Source of the DNA: Circinella umbellata
Taxonomy: Eukaryota > Mucoromycota > Mucoromycetes > Mucorales > Lichtheimiaceae
DNA length: 64,000 nucleotides
Direction: 5' to 3'
NCBI GenBank assembly: GCA_025093555.1
Contig: JAIWNF010000086.1
Span: 62,001 to 126,000, forward strand
Shown here one piece after another: positions 14,701-27,203 of this stretch. The translations under genes were made by a program, and so were the position numbers. The notes beneath the pieces were generated by a model that did not search any database, had not been told where the DNA came from, and worked only from the letters and a program-made list of their open reading frames with translations. Positions within the stretch are counted from its first letter, which is position 1, and each line of letters begins with the position of its first letter.

Positions 14701-16652
14701 TATTTTTAACCGTTTATAATATTTATAGACCGCTTTGAAAGAAATGCACACCAAAGATATTGAAAGATTAAAGTCAGAGCATGATTCAAAAATAAATGAA
14801 TTGAAACGTGAATATATTCTTCAAAAAGACCGAGAAAAAGCAGCTCACGAAGAACAATTAAAGCGATTAACCGATGAAAAGCAACAAGTAATGAGTGATA
14901 AATGAGTAATTTTGTGATAGTACTATGATTAAAACTAACTCTTAATTATTATTTTTTAAAAGACCGTTGTAGCAAGTAATAGCAATAATACCTCATTACC
15001 GCAGCAAGGACAGCAACCTCTTGAAAAGTCTAGAACAATTATAAAGGTAATAGATAAAAAAAAATGACAAACGTCATGTGAATATGCATTGATTTAGTTT
15101 GGAATAAATTTATAATAAGAAAAAGAATTTTGGGGGGTGGGAGAAAAAAAAAATTAAAAAGAGAGAGGAGAGAGGAGAAATAATTAATTGTTTTCTTTCA
15201 TATTAAAAATAATAATTAGGAAGGAGTGAATGATGAACAACAAAATGCTACCGCTAAAACGGGAACAATTATTGCCAAATCCGAAGATGATGTGAGTAAC
15301 AAAATTCCCTTTCAACCCCCCCAATAAATGCATTTCGATCCATTTTATACTCCCCAAAAAAAATAGTCTTTTGTACTACAAGCAAAAAAAAAAAGTATAC
15401 TTATTACATATTATCATATATGTTATAATTATATATATATATATATAATTATATATCAAATCAAATCAAAGAGGATTTAAATAGACACATGTTTTATTAA
15501 TAGTTTAAAAACAATATTTTACCTTTTTTAGACCCAATATATTTCGAAACAAGAACATGAAAAACTGATCAAACAATTGAAAGATAAACACGTTGAAGAA
15601 TTATGTAATATGTCAAAGAATAATATTACGCAGGAACAAAGCAGTAGCGGAGACAATAAGGTTCAAATGGCGCCAGCGGAAAAGATTTCCGAACAAGACG
15701 TTTCTTCACAAGAATATCATAAAACAATTGAATCATTGCATGTGGCGCAAAAGGTAACATATTAAGGAATAAAAGATTTTATATAGTTAAAAAATACATA
15801 TATAGAGATTAAAAGAAAATGATAAAAAAAAAGCTAATATTTTATTGTATTATTCTTACGTAGGAAACCAATGAAGAACATAAAAAACGCATTACAAAGA
15901 TGCAAGATGCCCACGCTCAAGTCTTGGCAGGGTTACAAGAACAATTAAAGAATACGGAAGCCAAATATCAAAAGGAAATAATCACTCATCGTATACAACA
16001 AAGTGACACCATTCAAGCGGAATTGGAAACCTTAGTAACATCACTTGGAAAAATGAGCGAATTATTGGATAATAAAGAAGACGATAAAAATTCAATAAAT
16101 GAAGTCATCACTGCTAAAAACAGTAAGCAAGACCAATATGGTTCACAGCCGAAGGTAAAAAAGCTTAATGGTTACACCATGCCTTACTTTGTATTAGCAA
16201 CAAACCCCAAAGGGCCCCTTTTTTGTATAACCTAAAGAAAAATACTCAGCTTTCATTTGTTCCAACTTTTTTTTTTCATTCAAATATATAGAATGGTGAC
16301 AGTAATTCCGTTTCACAACAAACTCATAAAGAACTTAAAGCTTTACAAACTAAAGTTCAAAATTTGATTCAATTGACTTCTAATCTACCAATCCATGATC
16401 AGCAAGACAAAACAGGTTTTGCTGAGCATCGGCCACAGCAAAGTGCAAATAAAAATTTGGAGCCAGAGGTATAGATATATATATATAGATATATAAAATA
16501 TTATTCATCATTAATGAATAATCAATAATAAGTTATATATGTAGTATCTATGTATATATTATGCATAATCAAAACCAAAAAACTAAATTATATTTTGTTA
16601 TATTTTATAATAGGTAGTACGTCTTGATATAGGTCGTAGACAAGAGGTGTAA
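11711..16652 (+). CDS. Large coiled-coil protein with basic Thr/Ser-rich head
   Basis: Fourteen exons chain without a frame break: 11711-12184, 12412-12882, 12989-13180, 13284-13424, 13556-13684, 13767-13985, 14160-14606, 14729-14887, 14963-15046, 15220-15291, 15532-15753, 15864-16154, 16292-16468, 16614-16652 (about 1038 aa). Residues 1-~145 are almost only Thr, Ser, Arg, Lys, Pro and Ala, basic and probably disordered. The rest is long heptad-like Glu/Gln/Lys/Leu coiled coil broken by a low-complexity stretch around exons 9-10. No motor, kinase or membrane segment is visible. The basic disordered head plus rod would suit a cytoskeletal or tethering protein, for example a microtubule-binding or golgin-like one, but the family is not recognised. 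All 13 introns are phase 0. Confidence 0.8.
12309..12329 (+). repeat. (AG)n microsatellite in intron 1 of the coiled-coil gene
   Basis: About ten AG units lie inside intron 1 (12185-12411). Confidence 0.85.
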
Positions 16653-17039
16653 ATTTCCAAAAGGCAAAAAGGGAGTGCACTGTCCCCCAAACTTTAATTT
16701 TTTAAAACACAACCAATCATAAGATAAATTTGTGCTTAACTTTCTTTATATTTTTTTTTTTTTTTGTATGTCCCACACATGCAATATCTATTTTTAGCTT
16801 AGTTTCACAGAAAAAAAAAAAAAGAGTAGCAGTATAACAAAAAAAAAAAAATGTTTATAAATTTGTTTTCTTTCTTTTCTTTTTCTTTTTCTCCACTTTT
16901 TTTTTTTTTTTGGTTGTTGCGGGATTATTTGTGATTCTTTATATTACATGTTACTCAAATAACATAATTCATTATATCAATTGCAATTCTTCTTAAAAAG
17001 TAAAAAGAGAGAGAGATAGAGAAAAAAAACACATGTTAA

Positions 17040-20000
17040 ATGAAAGTCTATCAATCCAATTCATCGAATAATCTTAACAACGACAACAACGACACTAATC
17101 CACCTCAACAACAGCGATTAAAACGTACTAGGGCTAAACGGAGCTGTGATTTTTGCAGAAAACGAAAATCGCGTTGTGATGCCGATACGTCAATTCCTTG
17201 TTCCAATTGTAAAGCAGTACGTGTCTCCTTTTTCTTTTTTCCCTTTCATTATCATTAAAGTTTAGTACTTTTACCATATTAATCAACAGATCAAAATTAA
17301 AATAAACTAGTGGGGATATACATGCGAATTCCAAACTGTTCGTAAGAAACGAGGTCCACCTAGCGTGTACGTTTTTTTTTTAAAGATAAAAATAATTATT
17401 CATATGAATTATAATTGTTATTAACAAAAACCATTCAATATCTAAATAGTTATGTCGATAACCTCGAAAAACGTTGTAAAAAGATGGAAAAGCTATTAAT
17501 TAGCCTGACCAATGCTTCTATTAAAGAACTTGAAAAGAATGATTTTCAATTGGATCGACAAAAGACTATTGGTAAATCAATCAACACGAGAAATAAAAAG
17601 GGCAAGGCACGGGCAATGACTGCTGTTACTGCTATGAACACTGAGGATAGCAACGATGAAGACGAAATCGATGACGATCAAGATTCGTTAGATTCCAATG
17701 GCAATGACAATGACAATGATTTCGATATTGACGATTTTGACAATGTCTCGATTGAAAGTCAAAATAGTAGTAATACACCTAATATACCATTGGAAGAACG
17801 GCTATCTAATTTAAATATTAAGGACTATGATGCTATTACCTACACTGGAAGATCTGCTAGTATGGATTTACTCAATACGGAACTATTCAGGTTTAAGCCT
17901 TATATTGCGTGGCCTAACCGTAGTGATGTAGCATTACAATTAACGGCACAAAATGAATTGATGGTAGTTCGTTCTGTAGAAGGTACCTTGACTCGTTTGG
18001 ATATAGGTTTATCAATGCGTAGTGGTGGTGCTGACATATCAACACCAAAAGAAGAAAGTGATACTATTACACCACCTTCAAAACATGTACAAGAAAAATT
18101 GATTACATTGTAAGTAACATTTACTTCTATATTCAGAATAACAATAGAGTGTATTCCTTATATATTATACAATTCGCACATCAATAATTATTATTGTAGC
18201 TTTTTCGAACATTTACATCCTTTCATGCCCATTATCAACAAGGAACGCTTTTTATCTGCCGAACAACCGCCTAACATTCTCATTCAGGCTATATTGGCAC
18301 TCACATTTCGATTCGTCAGTCAACATGAACCTACAGAACAATATCCGAATGCAAGCGAATATGCAACTATGTATTCTGCCAAAGTTGTGAACCGTTTACG
18401 AGATCCTGTACGATCGCGTCTTTGTCATGTTCAATCAGCTGTCTTAATGACTTTATATCTCGATATGGACGATGGTGATGACTCAATGCAATGGTATATG
18501 CTCGGTACAGCCATTCGTATGGCACAAGATCTCGGCCTCCATCGTTCATGTTCGCATTGGAAAATTCTACCACAACCCGAGATTGAAACACGCCATCGAT
18601 TATTTTATGCCTGCTACGTACTTGATCGATGGCTCAGTGCTCGTGCTGGAAAACCATTAACGATTCTTGATCGTGATTTTGATACTCCCATGCCTTCCAA
18701 TAACGAATACTACACATTTACAATTATGATCAAGCTATCTGAAATACTAGGCCGTGTATTGAAGGCATTATATGCTCCCAAAGCAAAACATGCAAATGCG
18801 AACGCTGGATTGGATGATCCAACAGTCATTGATGCATTCGATCGACGATTAAAATCTTGTAAGCATGCCATGGAAACCAAAATTCCTATAACACAAAAAG
18901 GTATGTTAAAAAATAAGAAAGATGAAATATGCAGGGAAAAAGCATACTAGCAGTATAAAGAAAAAAGGGAACTCATGTGTTTATTTCCTTTATATTATTT
19001 AGCATACTTGGATATCTTTTACCATACCATTTTATTATTATTACATCGCCCATTTATGGGACAACAACAATTATCACATCAAATATGTACACATGCAGCT
19101 ACAACGATTATGGATTTGACGCGACATATACGACAACAACCTAAAAAAGACAATCAATACTTCTCATTATGTATGCCGACATGCTTTGTGTACGCACTAT
19201 TTCAATCAACACTTGTTCATTTAGCAAACGCTGTTCGAGATCCAACTTTATTTGAAATGTTTCAACAAAGTGTTGTATTAATGCAGCAGTACAATCACTT
19301 GTTGGTTGTTCGACGTGCACTTGAAATTGTTGAATTATTCCGTACTATGCATGCGCCCTCAGTAGATGCAGCTGCTGCAGCTGCTGTTGCTGCAGCTCGC
19401 GTTGCAGCTATTCATGCTATACCTTTCCCATCTGGTACAGCAACAACAATGATGCTGAGTGATATCTATAATGTATCACAACCTGCTACACCACTAGTAG
19501 GAGCTACAACAGGTACTGTACCTTTATATGATTGGTCCCCTATGATACCAAGTCATCACCCTCATCATCAATCACACCAGCAACATTCTCAACAGCACCA
19601 TGACTCTGCGCCACATCACCATCATCATTCTACGCCACAATCTCAATTACATCATCAACAAGGAATTGTTGAAAATCCATCTCATCATCATCATCATCAT
19701 CATCCATCAGCTACGACGACCGGTATAGAAACAGTCTTTCCGACGACATTCCAAGGAGATTTAATGAATAATAATTTGATATTAACTGCCTCACCTACTT
19801 CTATGCACGCAACGGTCTCACAACAACAATCATCATCTAATTCAACAACAACGAATCCCCCTCCTTCTAACCAAAACAACAACCCTACTCCTTATCATGC
19901 CAATTCGACTTCTTCTACGTCTTCTTCTTCAGCATCTTCATTTATATCAACTCCACATCCAATGGCTGCTATGGTTCCACAACCCAATGTACAAACAGCT

Positions 20001-20201
20001 ACAACAACCAATAACAATTTACATTGGACAGATTGGAATATGTATCTTCAAGATGAACGTACTTGTCAACATCCTCATCGACAACAACATATAATTTCTT
20101 CTTCAAACACTAATTCTAATACTCCTCGACAATCAAGACATCATCATTCTGCTTCTTTTCCTCAAGCATCTTTTTCCCATCTTCCACATCCACCTCACTA
20201 G
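17040..20201 (+). CDS. Zn2Cys6 (Gal4-type) transcription factor with fungal-specific TF domain
   Basis: Five exons: 17040-17216, 17311-17366, 17450-18109, 18200-18900, 19003-20201 (930 aa). Cysteines 36, 39, 46, 54, 57 and 64 give CX2CX6CX7CX2CX6C with the basic RKRKSRC stretch, the binuclear zinc cluster. The linker carries KKRGPP, followed by a short coiled coil (YVDNLEKRCKKMEKLL) for dimerisation. An Asp/Glu-rich segment follows. From ~298 (FFEHLHPFMPIINKERF) begins the fungal-specific TF (middle homology) domain. Residues ~712-768 are very His-rich, then Ser/Thr/Asn/Gln-rich tail. Two Cys of the cluster-coding region sit on separate exons. The target pathway cannot be inferred from sequence or neighbours. 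Confidence 0.92.
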
Positions 20202-20943
20202 TGGAGAAAACAAAGCACACATACAAACACACGTGTATATATATATAAATATATAAATATATAAATGGTATACATACTTCTCTCTTTTATATGTACAAAA
20301 AAAAACATTTGTTCTTTTCCCTCTTTCTTTTTCTTTTTATTTATTTATTTTTTCTGTGTCAAATTTTCGGTTGGTTTTTTTCTTTGTCTTTCCTTCTCTC
20401 TCTATCACTCTTAAGTTTTTTTTTTTTTTTTAGAAAAAAAAAAAGAAAAAACAAAACATGTATATGGTTTTCATTTTTCATTTCTTTTATCTGTTCTTCT
20501 TTATTTATATATATATAAAATAAATGTTACATATGCTTCTGGTCTGGCCCAAAAAAATAAAAATATAAAAAAAAAAACGTTATTTTATTAAGTTTGTGAT
20601 TCATTTTATTTAAAAAAGAAAAAACCTAGCATGAAAAAGATCAATTAGAAGTGATTTTTTTATTACACAAAGCTTGGACAGTATTTTTCCACTTATGTAC
20701 AGCACATATTAACTTCATCTGGTAATTTAGTCATATTCATATGAAATGAGGCTCTTACTTTATTGCTATGATATGTATATAACATAATAGGTTATCCTTT
20801 TTTTTTTTGTTCGAAACGCAAACAATATTCTCATTTTTTTAGCTCTTCAATTACAAATAATATTTATACATTTTATTTAGAATACTCTTGTTACATACTA
20901 GAACCATAACTAAACTCATCATTATTGTCTTTTTTCATCAGGA
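20202..20943. other. Convergent 3' region, low complexity
   Basis: Space between the stop of the plus-strand Zn2Cys6 gene and the stop of a minus-strand gene. It holds a TATA/TAAATA repeat (20238-20265), CT/TTTC tracts and A/T homopolymers. No gene is seen; both 3' UTRs are expected here. Confidence 0.6.
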
Positions 20944-21718
20944 TCATCCAATCGTTTCTTTTTTTTTCATATCAAAATCTTTACAATTTCCAACTATCAA
21001 TCTTAATTTTCTTTTCTCATTCTTATTTGATTCAGATAATGGTTGACTTTCTTTTTCTTGGTTAGATACTTGATTTTCTCCTGGTGCTGCTGCTGCTGCG
21101 GAAGATGATGATGACGATGACTATATTCAACAATGATAAATATATCAAATATGAATACATCATTCATCTATGTATTTATATTACCTTTTGCTGAGCAGCT
21201 GAAAAAAACAATTGAATAGATTGACCCACAATAACATTGTCAGATAAAGATTGAGCATAGGCATCAATTTCACGATCCAACTTCTTCTATAATTTTATAG
21301 AAAACACATATTTTTTGCTACAGCATTCTTTCTTTCACTTTTATATTATTATATCATACACATACAACTTTGGTTCGTACAAACTCTTGTCGATTATATA
21401 TTTCTTGAAGATCATATTTTCTTTCTTCATATTTCATTCTCGTGATTTGAGGTGGTTCACTTGGTATTACAAATGTTCGTGAACTAGAGGTTGCGAGTGA
21501 ATTACATGTAGTTGTAGTTGACGTAACACGACTAGCAGATGAAGAAAGTGATGATAAGGGTGGTGATGGATTTTTTGACTTTAATTTTTTGGTGTTTTGT
21601 AATATAGGTTGTTTCATCTATAAAAAAAAATAAAAAGAAAATATAAACAATGGTTCTTATTGGGTAATTTTTAATAAAATATGTATTATAGCGTTACCTT
21701 TCTATTTTCTTCAGTCAT
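20944..21718 (-). CDS. Small hypothetical protein, four exons
   Basis: Read on the minus strand as exons 21718-21698, 21617-21366, 21286-21185 and 21120-20944 (183 aa), all introns in phase 0. The first coding exon holds only seven codons. Residues ~20-60 are Ser/Thr-rich. The middle part, PPQITRMKYEERKYDLQEI followed by VKKLDREIDAYAQSL, is helical and charged and looks like a conserved core. Poly-Ser and poly-Ala runs follow, then a Lys-rich tail. I recognise no family; a nuclear subunit is a guess from composition only. The ATG of exon 2 could be an alternative start, giving 176 aa. Confidence 0.6.
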
Positions 21719-23134
21719 GGTTATATATATATATATATGTTCACGTGCGTGTCTGTGTGAAAGAGAAGAAGATAGAAAAGTAAAAGAGAGGGAAAGAAAA
21801 GCAAATGTTTGAAAATGCGGGATAAATAATCAAAATTTATAAAAACAGACCCGCTTTCCCTTTAAACAAGAAATCATTTATTAACCTCAGCTGCGCTATT
21901 AAGAAGTCTTTTAAAAAATACATAATGGTTGAGTTTAACGGGGTTCCAGTATAGCTTACGCGCTATTCATCGTTGCCAGTCAAAATATAAAAAATTTAGT
22001 ACTGTTCTAGTAATTTAATATACCAATACGTCAATACATGAAAACAAAAAAATATAGTACGAAGCGTTACATTGAAAAAGTAACAGTAAAAAAAACAGTT
22101 ATCTGCCATTGATTTTATTACATTGATTAAAGTACAGAATAATCATATGTTACGTATTATATTATACACATAAACTTATTTGGTGTATTTGAGGCACCTC
22201 ATGCCTCTACTATTATTATTATCTTCTCCAAGCATTGTAATCTAATAATAACTCTATTTTTAATAGTATTAAAAGAGCTGTTTTAACCAAGCACATAATA
22301 ATGTACGCGGAGTTCAGTAGTATTAAGGTATAGGCTGAAAAACATAATGGTCAGCTATTTACTATTTTACTTTGAGGCTATTATATTATTAAAACACGAA
22401 AAAAATAAAATTAAGACACCAAAGACATTCAAAACAAGTTATACTACTTGGTGCGATGAGCAGATAATATATCTAACAATGGATAACGAAAATTGAATAA
22501 ATATTAGTTCAGTATAGTATACTAGGTGATGGCACATATTTTCTATATATACATTACCATGCTGCTTATTATTATTATTTTTGGATATAGACTGTCATCG
22601 TTTTTGTGTTTATACAGAATTTATGTTTTTCTTTCTTGTATAGGCATACGATTATTTTATATATGCCGTCATTAACATTTAATCAGATATACAGTACGTA
22701 ATATTATGTGACGTACACATTACTATATTGAAACTTACTGCATATTATCATCTAAGTATTATAATACATAGTGCGTATATATGGAATTATAGAGTAAAGA
22801 GCTAAACCGGTGTGAAAATGATGAATAAAACAGTTCAAAAGAGCCCATTACACACTTCCAACTTCGTTTTATTTTCCTCCCTTCTTCACCCTTTTCTTTG
22901 TGTGGAATTTAATACCATACGTAATTTATATACATACAGAAAGCCAGTATTAAAGATTTTTCGAATTTATTAGTTCAAAAATATATTTGGGAAAGAATTT
23001 TTTTTATACTATTTCAAGATATGGTAAAAAAGGAAGAAGTGTTTTTAGAAAATGAGATAGATATATAATATATCTATAATACATGTGTGTGTGTATTTTT
23101 ATAATAGAAACAAAAAAAAATAGAAGAAAATTTA
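21719..23134. other. Intergenic, no gene seen
   Basis: About 1.4 kb, AT-rich, without a plausible coding frame. An (AT)n run lies just upstream of the small gene's start (21720-21737), and a short GT run lies near 23083-23094. Confidence 0.5.
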
Positions 23135-23692
23135 TTATTTGAGGCCATACAAAACAACAATATTTTGTCCAGTTTCCTTCTTTCGTTCTTGTAAACCCTT
23201 GACATTGCTTTCAAGTTCTTGAACAACCTTTTGAAGTCCAGCCAACTCTTTCATTTTTATAACGAGCTTTTGTTGTTGTTCAAGGAGTTCATCTTGAATA
23301 TAAGAGAGATCATTTTCATAATGTTGGATTAAAGTTGTTTTTGTTGTATCAACGTTGGTTCCGGTAGACACTTTTGATTTTTCAGAGAAAGAGTGACTCA
23401 ACTCGGAAATAATCACATCAATAGGTACTGGATAAGTCACATCACGGCCTTGATATTTATATGGTTTTACATCAAACCCAAACCATTGCTTCTCCTTGTA
23501 TGTATGATAGAACCGACCTGCTGCTTCCAAAGAATCAAACCGGACAAAGGCATATGGGTAGTTTTCACTCTTATGATGGCTCTTGTAACCACCAAGTTCC
23601 TTGACCAAACATTTGAATTCGTGTTCACAAGTTTCAAATAACTTTTGATTTTGCAACTTGACTTGTTGATTGGGAGCTACACTGTCTGACAT
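23135..23692 (-). CDS. Predicted RRM-like protein with C-terminal coiled coil
   Basis: Single coding exon of 185 aa starting at the ATG complementary to 23690-23692. The sequence just upstream reads as a pyrimidine stretch ending CAG|AATG, so a 5'-UTR intron is likely and the longer in-frame hydrophobic extension is probably not translated. Residues ~17-80 look like an RNA recognition motif: YPYAFVRF at 45-52 resembles RNP1 in the third strand, preceded by a helix and followed by FGFDVKPYKY. Residues ~125-180 form a Leu/Glu/Lys coiled coil. RNA binding is inferred from the fold pattern only; RNP2 is not clear. Confidence 0.66.
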   Translation of the reverse strand: MSDSVAPNQQVKLQNQKLFETCEHEFKCLVKELGGYKSHHKSENYPYAFVRFDSLEAAGRFYHTYKEKQWFGFDVKPYKYQGRDVTYPVPIDVIISELSHSFSEKSKVSTGTNVDTTKTTLIQHYENDLSYIQDELLEQQQKLVIKMKELAGLQKVVQELESNVKGLQERKKETGQNIVVLYGLK

Positions 23693-25609
23693 TCTGTAAT
23701 AAGAGAATAAAAACGTAAGTAAGAAGAAAAAATAAAAACTGCAAAAGAACATCTTTTTATATCGGTTTTTCCGGAACCTTATTAAAAAAAAGTACTTCCT
23801 TGCAGGTCCATGCGTTACTTGGCTACATTATTATAAAAATAATTCAAAGTAACAAATGAAGAAGAGGAAAGGAAAGAAAAAGAGGGCTACGTATTAAGGG
23901 GTGTAGGTTCATGCAGGGGCAGATTACTCTCAAAGACCATTAATGAAAAATGAAAGATCTTGAATAACAACGAAATTGAAGACTGTATACATTAGGGGAA
24001 AGTTCAGAAAAGAATATTCAGTTTGTTATTAAGATTCAAACAATAAAAATCAGTGAAAATAACAGAGATACTCATCATATAATAGTAGTAAATAAATAAA
24101 AAGAAACGTATCATGATGATATCCATGTAGAGTAATCAAAAATAATATATTTGAGAAAAATAAAATTAGAAGCAGGAGGAAGGGAGATCTTAAAGTGGCT
24201 GTGGCGTTTCTTTTTTTAAATAAAAATTATTCTTCAAGAAAATCATTCTATTATCTATTACTTCGTTCTAAGTTCGTGTCGATTTAATCTTGTTTATCAG
24301 CATTACCAAAAAGAATTATTTGGGCGGCATTTTTCAATTATTTACTATGATAACACACTCCACCCTTAAAAAAGCGAAAGGGGGGTTTTAGAATGGGGAG
24401 CTTGCTTTTGAAGGACTGTAAGTAGTAAAGTGTGGTTTTTGCTTTGTAGTTACTGCAAAACCAAGTAGTATTGCTATAATTACTTTTGCTATCACAAAGT
24501 AAACAAACTGGGGTACCTTTTCGTTCAAAACTATTTTGATTTATCTATATTTTTTCTTATTGTAATATTTGGTTATTTTGATAGGAGTAGGAAATACGTA
24601 AGGTAAAATAATTTTTTGATATTTTGTTATATATCTTAAATGATAATTTAGAAACTAGAATAAAGTTATCCCTTTTTACAATAAGACGTATTTATACTTT
24701 ATATATTCTATGAGTTATAAAGATTGGTTAATTAAATGTTGTAGACGATGGAGATTATAAAAGTCAGGTACTTAAGATAAAAAAGAGAAGGTTACTATAG
24801 CTATTGGTCTGAAGTATGTTGGGCTTAGCCATTATACCCTCTTCTTTTATTTTACTTTGATGGGGCGCAGGACATTGTTACGTATTCGATTTTATCCAAA
24901 TTCCTTTTTAGAATTGTGGTCTGTTCACGACTGTAATTCAAATGAGCTCTTATTTCATCTGAGATAAATAATAGAACACTTGAAAGTGTTATAAAATACT
25001 ATTAGCCATCTACTGCTAATATATTCTTTCTTATTATCCAGCTGTAACTTGAGAAATAAATGTTAAGAATCCTAATACCATGCCATCAGCAACGGTCTTA
25101 GAGGTCTACAGACACCTATTTTGCTTATTAAAAGTGTACCAGGAGTTAAGCAATCCAAAAATTAGAGAAAGAGACACGTATTTTCGAGTTGGTGTCTGTG
25201 TAATTACTTGACATGGATATGTGTCAATAAAGTATATAGTCAAATAATAATTTCTATAAAAAGAGAATTACAAATATAATAGCTACAATTGTTTAAGCCC
25301 ATTCGCATACTATCATAGCTCCTATGCTTTTTTAAAAAAAAAAAAAAAAAAAAAGTAAAAAAAAATCCGATTAGTACAACACCACAGTGAGTTATAATGC
25401 GGTATTTTTGTATACGCCATCATTTTGCAGTTTTTGGCATTTTCGGTGTTGTATTTCACCGAGATAGTGTACACCTCATGAATTTCCTAAATTGGACTCA
25501 AATGAAATGAGAGCTTAATATAACGTCAAAACGAAATGTATATATATATATAGCAACTGCCTGAATACCTGATTTTTATACATAATTTATTTCTCAAACA
25601 ACTATTGAC
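23693..25609. other. Intergenic, no gene seen
   Basis: About 1.9 kb without a plausible coding frame. A poly(A) tract of about 20 lies at 25335-25354 and an (TA)n stretch at 25540-25552, ~60 bp upstream of the dehydrogenase start. The promoters of the two divergent flanking genes must lie here. Confidence 0.5.
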
Positions 25610-26674
25610 ATGGCAAAACAACAACAACAGTCTCAAGAAACAACTCCATCCGATCACAAGGTGATTTTTATTACTGGTGGATCAAGCGGTGTTGGTCGTT
25701 CAGCAGTAAAGCAATTCGTTTCCAAAGGCCACACAGTTGTATTTACTGGAAGAAGTAATGCTCGCTTGGAAGGAGCGATTAAATGGATTCAACCTTCAAA
25801 GGAAGAAAGGTCTCGTCTTTATCCAGTCATTCTTGATCAGGAAAGCCTTGAAAGTGTTCGAAACGCTGTGAAAGTATTTCAATCCTTCAATTTTCCTTCT
25901 CTTGATATATTGATCAACAATGCAGGCTGCTCAAATCCAACCTTACGATATACAGCTGATTCAACTCGTGTTGAAAGTACAATTTTTGCAAATACTGTTG
26001 CTCCCTGGTAAGCATAATTACTTTCTTATTGTTATTGATCAATTAAGATTATTGATAAGAAGAGATAGTATGTTTACACTAATATTTATTATTAAACTTT
26101 TTTCATAAAAAGGTACTTGTCAATGTTATTGATCCCATTAATGCATCCCGGTAGCAGAATTCTCTTTATTGCGACAGGACATCATGATCCCGAACGAAAA
26201 GAATTTATGATGCGTATGTTAAACAATGATGCTATTCTGGATCCTGATATGTTTGATAAACTGGATGGAAAGGAAAATTACACTCCCATGGGTTACTACA
26301 AAATTAGTAAACTTGCCATGATTTGGATTGGCTATGTTCTTGCAAAGAAATACCCGGATATATCGGTTCTTTCTGCCTGTCCTGGATTTGTTCCTGAAAC
26401 TGACTTGGGTCGTGAAATGCCTTGGCTAATGCAAGTAATAATGAAAAATGTAATGCATTATGTTATTCCAAGTGCCGTGACGGCACATCAAAGTGCATCA
26501 GAATATGTGTATTATACAACAAGTGATAAATTGGAGGGTGTTACGGCGACCTTTTTTAGTTACGGTGAAAGCAGAAAAAGCTCAAAACGATCTTACAATA
26601 TGGAAGAAGCAAACAAATTTTGGAATTTATGCTGTGAAATTTGTAACACCCCGGAACATACAATCAATCTGTAA
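25610..26674 (+). CDS. Short-chain dehydrogenase/reductase, retinol-dehydrogenase-like
   Basis: Two exons, 25610-26007 and 26113-26674, give 319 aa. The Rossmann cofactor motif TGGSSGVG is at 22-29, TGR after the second strand suggests NADP(H), NNAG is at 103-106, the YxxxK pair is Y195/K199 (YYKISK), and PGFV follows the sixth strand. The usual catalytic Ser context after strand five (VxVSS) reads FIATGHH, so the general Ser position may be Thr or displaced. Layout (long loop before YxxxK, PGFVPETDLG) resembles retinol dehydrogenase or protochlorophyllide-reductase-like SDRs. The substrate cannot be assigned. Confidence 0.88.
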
Positions 26675-27203
26675 TATCAATAGAACCTTTTTTTTATACT
26701 TTAACAAACACACAATAAACACAATTATTATTATTTTATATATGATATAAAGACATGTCTTTTTCTTTTTTACAATAGCTACAGATAATATTTACTTTTC
26801 ATTCTTTGGTTACTGTTTTTTCGGATACACAGTTCTCTCTTATATAAAAAATCATACCCATACATATGAATGTTTGAGTTATATAATAAAAAACGTTTTA
26901 AAATATTTACAATAGTATAGAAGCCATACAAGAATATAAATGTAATGAAAGTCCACTTTAATTTCTTGTAACGTTTTTCATCATACACTTTTACGTAGTT
27001 TCTTTATAGAAAGACACCTCAACAACGCTATCATTCAAACTTGACGTTTCTAAGAAAAGGTTACATATTTGTTATAGGCACTGGCTTACGATATTGATAA
27101 AAGCTCGACGGAATTTTAAGTGTTGGTGTACACTTCAAACCTTCTTTTTTTCCTTCTTTGCAAACTTGGTCAACTCGATTATTAGCTTATACCAACAATC
27201 ACT
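26675..27203. other. Intergenic between two plus-strand genes
   Basis: About 530 bp holding the 3' region of the dehydrogenase and the promoter of the FANCE-like gene. A 69-codon minus-strand frame with a hydrophobic stretch (26779-26988) lacks other support and is not called as a gene. Confidence 0.5.

Noticed and set aside
26779..26988. 69-codon minus-strand frame with a hydrophobic stretch
   Set aside because: Too short, no motif, and it lies in the 3' flank/promoter interval of two plus-strand genes.
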